The notes beneath the pieces are model-generated. The model did no database searches and was not told the origin of the DNA. It saw only the letters and a list, made by a program, of their open reading frames with translations. From positions 1 through 13,164 of the forward strand of contig CAKZKB010000079.1 of NCBI GenBank assembly GCA_937121005.1: DNA of 13,164 nt. The letters are read 5' to 3'. Positions within the stretch are counted from its first letter, which is position 1, and each line of letters starts with the position of its first letter. The position numbers and the translations under genes were made by a program. This stretch comes from an uncultured cyanobacterium. GTDB lineage: Bacteria > Cyanobacteriota > Cyanobacteriia > Cyanobacteriales > Geitlerinemataceae. Positions 6,174 through 11,545 of the stretch are shown here, piece by piece.

Positions 6174-7328
6174 TTGCGCGTTATTGGCTTAATTAGCGGT
6201 ACGTCTGCCGATGGCATCGATGCCGCCTTCGTAAATTTGACTGGAACCGAAGCCGATTTGCAAGTCGAGTTACTCGCAGGCGAAACCTTTTCCTATCCTG
6301 AAGACCTGCGATCGCGTATTTTAAGCGTTTGTCGCGGCGACCCGATTGCGGTTAGCGAACTCGCCGATCTCGACGACGCGATCGCCTCTGAATTTGCCAC
6401 AGCCACGATCGCGATCCAACAGCAAAATTCTACCGCCCAACTCATCGGTTCTCACGGACAAACTGTGTTTCATCGCCCTAAAGGACAAACGCAATTTGCC
6501 CCTCGTTTAGCATCCAGTTTGCAACTCGGACGCGGAGACGCGATCGCCCACCTTACCGGACTTCCCACCATCAGCAACTTTCGCCAAGCTGATATCGCCG
6601 TCGGCGGAGAAGGAGCCCCCTTAGTCTCTCGTATCGATGCCTGTTTGTTGTCTCACCCCACCGCCGCCACCTGCGTCCAAAATGTAGGCGGGATCGGCAA
6701 CCTCACCTATTTACCCCCTCGCCAACTGTCTCAACCCTTTGCAGAGGGGGTTTGTGGTTGGGATACCGGCCCCGGTAACAGTCTGTTGGATTTGGCGGTA
6801 CAAAAATTGTCAGGCGGCGATCGCAGCTACGACGAAAATGGAAATTGGGCCGCGACTGGAACCCCTTGCCCAGAATTAGTCGATCGCTGGTTGCAGCATC
6901 CATTTTTCCAGCAACCGCCCCCCAAATCAACCGGACGCGAATTGTTTGGTTGGGCGTTTCTACATCAATGCTGGCCGGATTTTAAGACCTTACAACTGGG
7001 CGATGCCGATATTTTAGCCACGCTGACAGAACTAACAGCAGCCTCGATCGCCCTCAGCTACCGTCAATTTCTCCCCCAAATTCCCGATCGCGTTTTGCTG
7101 TGTGGCGGTGGATGTCGCAACCGTTATTTCAAACAGCGATTGCAAGCTCTTTTACCTTCTGTCGAGATAAGTGCGACGAACGATGCGGGGTTGAATTCTG
7201 ACTTCAAAGAAGCGATCGCCTTTGCCATTCTTGCCTACTGGTATCAACTGGGCATTCCCGGCAATCTCCCGGCAGTCACAGGGGCGAAAAAAGAAATGGT
7301 TTTGGGGACTTCTTGGCAACCCAGTTAG
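6174..7328 (+). CDS. anmK: Anhydro-N-acetylmuramic acid kinase
   Basis: A 384-residue cytoplasmic sugar kinase of the ASKHA fold, close to E. coli AnmK (369 residues). It opens the 1,6-anhydro ring and phosphorylates 1,6-anhydro-MurNAc to MurNAc-6-phosphate, returning peptidoglycan turnover products to metabolism. Motifs in order: RVIGLISGTSADGIDAA (phosphate-binding loop, residues 2-18), IGSHGQTVFHRP, QLGRGDAIAHLTGLP, DFR/ADIA-type segment NFRQADIAVGGEGAPLV, NVGGIGNLTYLP, CGWDTGPGNSLLD (catalytic Asp197, equivalent to E. coli Asp182), then LLCGGGCRNRYF and KEAIAFAILAYW. The start is TTG at 6174; a GTG at 6036 would add 46 unrelated residues. It ends at TAG 7326-7328, followed by a T-rich run. 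It is divergent from the L,D-transpeptidase gene. Confidence 0.95.
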   Translation: MRVIGLISGTSADGIDAAFVNLTGTEADLQVELLAGETFSYPEDLRSRILSVCRGDPIAVSELADLDDAIASEFATATIAIQQQNSTAQLIGSHGQTVFHRPKGQTQFAPRLASSLQLGRGDAIAHLTGLPTISNFRQADIAVGGEGAPLVSRIDACLLSHPTAATCVQNVGGIGNLTYLPPRQLSQPFAEGVCGWDTGPGNSLLDLAVQKLSGGDRSYDENGNWAATGTPCPELVDRWLQHPFFQQPPPKSTGRELFGWAFLHQCWPDFKTLQLGDADILATLTELTAASIALSYRQFLPQIPDRVLLCGGGCRNRYFKQRLQALLPSVEISATNDAGLNSDFKEAIAFAILAYWYQLGIPGNLPAVTGAKKEMVLGTSWQPS

Positions 7329-7384
7329 CCTTTTTTTCTGTTCTATCTGCACTATTTTGGGTTAAATCTTGTCAGCACTCGTGG

Positions 7385-7402
7385 GTTGGCGATCGAGCCA
7401 AC
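7385..7402 (+). other. Small hairpin in the folE leader region
   Basis: GTTGGC (7385-7390) and GCCAAC (7397-7402) form a perfect 6-bp stem around GATCGA. It lies 57 bp after anmK without a following T run, so it is a poor terminator. It may be a leader structure or chance. Confidence 0.3.
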
Positions 7403-7451
7403 GGCTCTGCACGAAATCGAACACAACCTGGGTGAAACCCTGGTAATGAGT

Positions 7452-7457
7452 TATACT
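7452..7457 (+). promoter_or_regulatory. Possible -10 element upstream of folE
   Basis: TATACT matches the TATAAT consensus at 5 of 6 positions and lies about 90 bp before the folE ATG, downstream of the anmK end. The -35 position (near CTGGGT) fits poorly, so this is only a suggestion. Confidence 0.25.
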
Positions 7458-7549
7458 ACACCATTGGCGAACCTACGATCGGACAGCGCCTCCCCCCTGG
7501 CGCGATCGCTCGGGTATTGTTCGCTACTCGTTATCTATCATTCATTGAA

Positions 7550-8266
7550 ATGACCCTTGCATCCTCCAACGGTATCAATCGTCCCGATTCTACAGGCACC
7601 GAAGACAACACCATCACCAAAGCGATCGACAAGCAACCCCTCCCGACACGGCCCGATCGCAGCAAGTCTCCCAGTTCCGATAGCAACGCGATCGGCGAAG
7701 AAGATCTGATGGCCGTGGCCGTGCGCCAACTCTTACTCGGTGTCGGCGAAGATCCCCAACGGGAAGGACTGCTGAAAACCCCGAAGCGCGTCGCCGATGC
7801 CATGCGCTTTCTCACCGGAGGGTACAGCCAGTCTCTAGAGGATATCGTCAATAACGCCATTTTCGACGAAGGCCACAACGAAATGGTGCTCGTGCGCGAC
7901 ATCGAACTATTCAGCCTTTGCGAGCACCATATGCTACCCTTCATGGGCAAAGCCCACGTTGCCTACATTCCCAACCAGCGCGTCATCGGCCTTAGCAAAC
8001 TGGCTCGCATCGTGGAAATGTACGCTCGCCGCCTGCAAGTGCAAGAACGCCTCACCCGCCAAGTGGCCGAAGCCATCCGAACCGCCCTCGAGCCCCGAGG
8101 TGTGGCCATTGTCGTGGAAGCCACCCATATGTGTATGGTCATGCGCGGCGTACAAAAACCCGGTTCCTGGACAGTCACCAGCGCCATGTTAGGACAGTTT
8201 CAAGAGGATCAAAAAACCCGCGAAGAATTTCTCAGTCTCATTCGCCACCAACCTGCGTTTCATTAA
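7550..8266 (+). CDS. folE: GTP cyclohydrolase I
   Basis: A 238-residue enzyme that converts GTP to 7,8-dihydroneopterin triphosphate, the first step to folate and, in cyanobacteria, to pterin glycosides. Residues 1-48 are a polar, low-complexity extension rich in Ser, Thr, Asp and Pro. The catalytic domain then runs EEDLMAVAVRQLLLGVGEDP, REGLLKTPKRVADAM, FSLCEHHMLPFMGKAHVAYIP, VIGLSKLARIVEMYARRLQ, VQERLT and THMCMVMRGVQKPGS. Cys124, His127 and Cys195 should bind the catalytic zinc (equivalents of E. coli Cys110, His113, Cys181), so this is the zinc-dependent FolE rather than FolE2. I chose the ATG at 7550; a TTG at 7517 would add 11 residues. No clear ribosome binding site is seen. A single gene flanked by spacers. 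Confidence 0.97.
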   Translation: MTLASSNGINRPDSTGTEDNTITKAIDKQPLPTRPDRSKSPSSDSNAIGEEDLMAVAVRQLLLGVGEDPQREGLLKTPKRVADAMRFLTGGYSQSLEDIVNNAIFDEGHNEMVLVRDIELFSLCEHHMLPFMGKAHVAYIPNQRVIGLSKLARIVEMYARRLQVQERLTRQVAEAIRTALEPRGVAIVVEATHMCMVMRGVQKPGSWTVTSAMLGQFQEDQKTREEFLSLIRHQPAFH

Positions 8267-8303
8267 GGTTTGAGGTACGAGGGGTGAGGTGCGAGGCGTG
8301 AGG

Positions 8304-8331
8304 TATTAGGTATTAGGTATTAGGTTTTAGG
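8304..8331. repeat. TATTAGG heptamer tandem repeat
   Basis: Three exact TATTAGG units (8304-8324) and a fourth with one change (TTTTAGG, 8325-8331). STRR-type repeat. Confidence 0.85.
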
Positions 8332-8374
8332 GTGGGCTTTCTGCTATAAGTCCGTAAACCTTTCTCCCCATCTC

Positions 8375-8406
8375 CTTGTCCCCTTGTCCCCTTGTCCCCT
8401 TGTCCC
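8375..8406. repeat. CTTGTCCC octamer tandem repeat
   Basis: Four perfect 8-base units in a row, followed by a CCCCTCT pyrimidine tract. Confidence 0.9.
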
Positions 8407-8496
8407 CCCTCTCCCCCTCTCCCTATTAACATTCCTTAACCTCCAAAACGCGATCGAGATGGTATAACAGAGGGCAGATAGAGCGATCGCGTCGTC

Positions 8497-8591
8497 CCTA
8501 CCCAGTAGGTTGGCGCTTTCCCTCCCGTGCGTCTATTCCTAAAATCAACGATATGTCAGCAACAGTTACCCGCCCAACCTAAATAGGGTAA
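8497..8591 (+). other. Possible folded leader upstream of the AIM24 cluster
   Basis: Three mutually overlapping pairings are possible: CCTAC 8497-8501 with GTAGG 8505-8509; TAGGTTGG 8506-8513 with CCAACCTA 8574-8581; and TTACCC 8566-8571 with GGGTAA 8586-8591. Because the strands overlap, only some can form at once, so they could be alternatives. The evidence is only complementarity. Confidence 0.25.
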
Positions 8592-8614
8592 GTGGGTTAA
8601 TTAGTTTTTCGTTG

Positions 8615-8642
8615 CTCATTGCTCATTGTTCATTGCTCATTG
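8615..8642. repeat. CTCATTG heptamer tandem repeat
   Basis: Four units, the third being TTCATTG, ending 4 nt before the AAGGGAG ribosome binding site of the first AIM24-family gene. Confidence 0.85.
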
Positions 8643-8646
8643 AACC

Positions 8647-8653
8647 AAGGGAG
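8647..8653 (+). promoter_or_regulatory. Shine-Dalgarno site that fixes a GTG start
   Basis: AAGGGAG, 5 nt before the GTG at 8659. This supports GTG initiation of the first AIM24 paralogue. Confidence 0.8.
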
Positions 8654-8658
8654 TTTTC

Positions 8659-9321
8659 GTGCAGTACGAACTTCGCTACAAGCCCTCTTTTGCCACCATT
8701 TTCGTGACCCTAGATCCGGGTGACAGCATTGTTGCCGAAGCCGGAGCCATGGCGAGTATGGATGGAGCGCTAACCATGAAGTCCGAGTTTTCCGGGGGCT
8801 TCTTTTCCGGCTTGCTGAAAAAATTCTTTGGTGGCGAATCCCTGTTTGTGAATGTGTTTAAAAACAACACTCGCAAACCGCAACAGGTAGTTTTAACCCA
8901 GGCGATCGTCGGCGATATTGAATGCGTCGAACTGCGCCGGAATAGTTTGTGCTTCCAACCGGGAGCCTATATTGCCTGCACTCCAGGCGTGAAGCTAGGG
9001 GTTCGTTGGGCAGGACTTGCCAGTTGGTTTGCAGGCGAAGGCTTGTTTAAACTGCAAGTCTCCGGGAAAGGTACGGTCTTTTTTGGAGCCTACGGCGGCA
9101 TTTCTAAAAAGCGCATCAACGGCGATCTCGTTGTTGATAACGGTCACTTAGTGGCTTACGACCCCAGTATCAAAATGAACGTGCGTATGGCAGGCGGTTT
9201 GCTCGGTTCGGTGACATCGGGAGAAGGATTTGTCAACAAGTTAGTCGGAACGGGAGATGTGTACTTGCAATCGCGCAGCGTTGATGGATTAGTCCGTTTT
9301 CTATGGCCGAAATTCCGTTAG
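8659..9321 (+). CDS. AIM24/TIGR00266-family protein, copy 1
   Basis: A 220-residue protein of the AIM24 family (PF01987), a beta-rich fold placed in the TRAP-like superfamily. Its bacterial function is not established; the yeast namesake affects mitochondrial inner-membrane organisation. Visible family features are AEAGAMASMDGALTM (residues 26-40), GLLKKFFGGESLFVNVF (51-67, invariant GGESLF), WFAGEGLFKLQVSGKG, GDLVVDNGHLVAYD, and GSVTSGEGFVNKLVGTGDVYLQSRS. There is no signal peptide or membrane helix. The start is GTG at 8659, set by AAGGGAG. The next paralogue begins 43 bp downstream. This copy is the most divergent of the three: it has FFSGLLKKFF where copies 2 and 3 have MGGLKRM, and SKKRINGDLVVD where they have EIPV(Q/E)G(E/D)Y(I/V)VD. 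Confidence 0.93.
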   Translation: MQYELRYKPSFATIFVTLDPGDSIVAEAGAMASMDGALTMKSEFSGGFFSGLLKKFFGGESLFVNVFKNNTRKPQQVVLTQAIVGDIECVELRRNSLCFQPGAYIACTPGVKLGVRWAGLASWFAGEGLFKLQVSGKGTVFFGAYGGISKKRINGDLVVDNGHLVAYDPSIKMNVRMAGGLLGSVTSGEGFVNKLVGTGDVYLQSRSVDGLVRFLWPKFR

Positions 9322-9364
9322 TCCCTAAAATTTTGCTCTCCTCTAAACCTTTCAAATCGATATT

Positions 9365-10045
9365 ATGGATATTGAAATTCTCTACCGTCCCGATAGCGCG
9401 ATCGCCCGCATTACCCTGAACGCCGGGGAAGAAATGGTCGCCGAAGCTGGAGCAATGTTGGCCATGAGTGGAGCCATTAATGCGAGCACTACCTTGAGAA
9501 AAGGGAAAGGTGGCGGTGTCATGGGGGGACTGAAGCGAATGTTAGGCGGCGAGTCCCTCTTTTTAAGTGTATTTCGATCGCCAACAGCAAACAACCAACT
9601 TTTTCTGGCCCCAAAAATGCTCGGCGATTTGTTGCACTACGAAGTAACGGGAACGGGGTTAGTGGTACAAGCGACTTCTTATCTGGCTAGCAGTTCCGAT
9701 GTCGATGTCACCCTGGGCTTCCAAGGGTTTAAATCTTTCTTTTCGGGCGAAAACATTTTCTGGCTCGATATTACTGGAATGGGGGATGTCTTGCTGAGTT
9801 CTTTTGGTGGAATTTATGAGATTCCCGTCCAAGGAGAATACATCGTCGATACCGGACATATTGTCGCCTTTGAAAAAAGCCTCAACTTCGAGGTTAGTAA
9901 ACCCCCCGGAGGGAGTTGGTTGAGTGCCATTCTTGGCGGAGAAGGGCTCGTCTGTCACTTCAAAGGAAACGGCCGCGTCTTCTGCCAAACTCACAATTTC
10001 AATGCTTTTGGAAAAATTGTCGGCCCTCAACTTCCACCCCGGTAG
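9365..10045 (+). CDS. AIM24/TIGR00266-family protein, copy 2
   Basis: A 226-residue paralogue with the same domain plan: AEAGAMLAMSGAINA (26-40), GGVMGGLKRMLGGESLFLSVF (50-70), FKSFFSGENIFWLDITGMGD, EIPVQGEYIVDTGHIVAFE, and ILGGEGLVCHFKGNGRVFCQT. Some residues recur as two half-patterns (GGESLF, then SGENIF, then GGEGLV), which suggests internal repeat symmetry in the beta fold. It lacks a signal peptide and membrane segments. It sits 43 bp after copy 1 and is probably co-transcribed with it. No good ribosome binding site precedes the ATG at 9365. It is clearly closer to copy 3 than to copy 1. Confidence 0.93.
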   Translation: MDIEILYRPDSAIARITLNAGEEMVAEAGAMLAMSGAINASTTLRKGKGGGVMGGLKRMLGGESLFLSVFRSPTANNQLFLAPKMLGDLLHYEVTGTGLVVQATSYLASSSDVDVTLGFQGFKSFFSGENIFWLDITGMGDVLLSSFGGIYEIPVQGEYIVDTGHIVAFEKSLNFEVSKPPGGSWLSAILGGEGLVCHFKGNGRVFCQTHNFNAFGKIVGPQLPPR

Positions 10046-10298
10046 GGGGATAATCAGTGACCAGTGACCAGTGACCAGTTTTAAGATAGGGATTTGGGGG
10101 ATTAGGGAATTAGGGGGAATACAACCTCGTACCTCACACCTCGTACCTCATACCTCACCCCTTCTTGACCGAGAATATCATGGATACAAGCCCCCAGATT
10201 TATCTGTGGAGAAAAATCGAATCGAACTCCCCTTATCCAAGCCCCCGGATTTATCCGATGAGTCAATCCAAAATCTAAAATCTAAAATCTAAAATTGA
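10046..10298. repeat. Repeat-only spacer between AIM24 copies 2 and 3
   Basis: This 253-bp spacer is almost entirely repeats: three CAGTGAC heptamers (10055-10075); two CCTCGTACCTCA units with 14-base period (10125-10136, 10139-10150) followed by TACCTCACC; two related palindrome-bearing units (10187-10257); and three AAAATCT heptamers plus a variant (10270-10297) that run up to the start codon of copy 3. A 73-codon frame across it has only repeat-derived sequence and is not a gene. Confidence 0.85.
10187..10257. repeat. Two CAAGCCCCC-GATTTATC units with paired changes
   Basis: Unit A (CAAGCCCCCAGATTTATCTG, 10187-10206) and unit B (CAAGCCCCCGGATTTATCCG, 10238-10257) differ at two positions that pair with each other in the CAGAT/ATCTG versus CGGAT/ATCCG palindrome. 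The stem is 5 bp with a TT loop in both. Confidence 0.7.
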
Positions 10299-10997
10299 AT
10301 GACCATGCCTAAAATTGCCTACGACATCGAACATTCTCCATCCTATGCGGTTTTGCGCTTGAACTTGCAGCCGGGACAAACAGTTCTAGTGGAATCCTCG
10401 GCTATGGCGGCGATGGATTCTAACGTACAAATGAAATCAAAAATGCGCGGCGGCCTGATGGGAGGACTGAAGCGCATGGTGGGAGGCGAGTCGCTGTTTA
10501 TGAGCGAATTTACGCCCCAAGGACAAAGCGGCGAGTTATTTGTTGCCCCTGGAATTCCGGGCGAAATCGTCCATTATCCGATGTCGGGAAAGGCAATTAT
10601 GTTGCAATCGTCGGCATTTTTAGCATCGAGTCCGACAGTAGAAGTCGATAGCAAATTTCAAGGGTTCAAAGGTTTCTTTAGTGGCGAGTCGCTGTTTTTG
10701 TTGCGGGCGACGGGAACGGGGTCGCTGTGGTTTAATTCTTATGGGGCGATCGTCGAAATTCCCGTAGAGGGAGATTATGTAGTCGATACGGGCTACATTG
10801 TTGCGTTTGAAGACACCCTCAATTACAATGTAGAATCGATGGGCGGTTTATCGCTGAGGGGGTTGCAAACGGCGGTGTTTGGTGGCGAAGGATTGGTCTG
10901 TCGCTTTAGCGGTACGGGGCGGTTGTGGGTGCAGTCGCGGTGTTTGTTTCCGTTGCTAAACTTTTTGACCCCCTATCGTCCGGTGAAAAGTAATTAA
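10299..10997 (+). CDS. AIM24/TIGR00266-family protein, copy 3
   Basis: A 232-residue third paralogue: VESSAMAAMDSNVQMKSKM (31-49), GGLMGGLKRMVGGESLFMSEF (51-71), FKGFFSGESLFLLRATGTGS, EIPVEGDYVVDTGYIVAFED, and VFGGEGLVCRFSGTGRLWVQSR. The canonical AEAGAM of copies 1 and 2 is ESSAM here. It is predicted soluble. Two ATGs compete: 10299 and 10305 (MPKIAYDIEHSP). Neither has a clear ribosome binding site, and an AAAATCT repeat abuts them. It is separated from copy 2 by a 253-bp repeat spacer, so it may have its own transcript. The DUF6653-like gene starts only 14 bp after its stop. Confidence 0.93.
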   Translation: MTMPKIAYDIEHSPSYAVLRLNLQPGQTVLVESSAMAAMDSNVQMKSKMRGGLMGGLKRMVGGESLFMSEFTPQGQSGELFVAPGIPGEIVHYPMSGKAIMLQSSAFLASSPTVEVDSKFQGFKGFFSGESLFLLRATGTGSLWFNSYGAIVEIPVEGDYVVDTGYIVAFEDTLNYNVESMGGLSLRGLQTAVFGGEGLVCRFSGTGRLWVQSRCLFPLLNFLTPYRPVKSN

Positions 10998-11011
10998 GAA
11001 TTGGGTCGGTA

Positions 11012-11512
11012 ATGGAAGCTAAAATTGCCAATTGGTTCGCGATGTCCGATGAGGTTTGGATGCGCCATGCCAATCCTTGGAGCGTTTGGACGCGCTTTAG
11101 CGTCCTTCCTTTGCTAGTAGTGGCAATTTGGAGTCGAGTTTGGATCGGCTGGTTTTCTTTAGGGCCGATCGCGCTTTCTTTGCTGTGGACGTGGTACAAT
11201 CCCCGCGCGTTCCCCAAGCCGACATCGACGCAGAACTGGGCTTCTAAAGCGGTGTTTGGCGAGCGCGTTTGGTTGCAGCGAGACACGATTCCAGTTCCCG
11301 ATCGCCATCGCCAAGTTCCTCACATTTTGAATCTCGTTTCTGCCGTCGGCGCGATCGTGTTAGGTTGGGGATTGTGGCAACTGCAACTCTGGCCGACAGT
11401 GACGGGAATGCTGTTAGTGATGCTAGGTAAACTGTGGTTTGTCGATCGCATGGTTTGGCTTTATGAAGATATGAAAGATCGCGATCGCGAATATCAAAGT
11501 TGGCTGTATTAA
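11012..11512 (+). CDS. DUF6653-like integral membrane protein of unknown function
   Basis: A 166-residue protein with about four membrane segments (roughly 29-45, 47-62, 105-123, 128-150) and a charged tail (YEDMKDRDREYQSWLY). The N-terminal motif VWMRHANPWSVWTR (15-28) is the signature I associate with the DUF6653 family; no biochemical role is known to me. A hydrophilic loop (about 63-104, with NPRAFPKP and NWASKAVFGERVWL) links the two helical pairs. Only 14 bp separate it from AIM24 copy 3, so co-transcription is likely. This is a reason to test whether the two products act together at a membrane. It is convergent with the Omp85 gene, with a 33-bp gap in which no terminator is obvious. 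Confidence 0.85.
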   Translation: MEAKIANWFAMSDEVWMRHANPWSVWTRFSVLPLLVVAIWSRVWIGWFSLGPIALSLLWTWYNPRAFPKPTSTQNWASKAVFGERVWLQRDTIPVPDRHRQVPHILNLVSAVGAIVLGWGLWQLQLWPTVTGMLLVMLGKLWFVDRMVWLYEDMKDRDREYQSWLY

Positions 11513-11545
11513 CGTCAGATTAGAGAAGGGACGCGATCCGATCGC

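Larger units (their letters stand above)
8267..8658. other. Repeat-filled spacer between folE and the AIM24 cluster
   Basis: About 390 bp without a gene. In order it holds: a TGAGGTACGAGG unit (8271-8282) that recurs inverted at 10125-10150; four TATTAGG-type heptamers (8304-8331); four CTTGTCCC octamers (8375-8406) running into a pyrimidine tract; inverted-repeat pairs (8497-8591); and four CTCATTG-type heptamers (8615-8642) next to the ribosome binding site of the first AIM24 gene. TAAAAT at 8539-8544 could be a -10 but has no good -35. Confidence 0.7.

Noticed and set aside
8281..8642. Possible CRISPR array because of regular short repeats
   Set aside because: Units are only 7-8 bases and directly adjacent, with no spacers of 30-40 nt and no cas genes nearby.
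10071..10292. 73-codon plus-strand frame between AIM24 copies 2 and 3
   Set aside because: The whole translation is a product of the repeats (KPPDLS twice, LKSKI from AAAATCT). There is no ribosome binding site.
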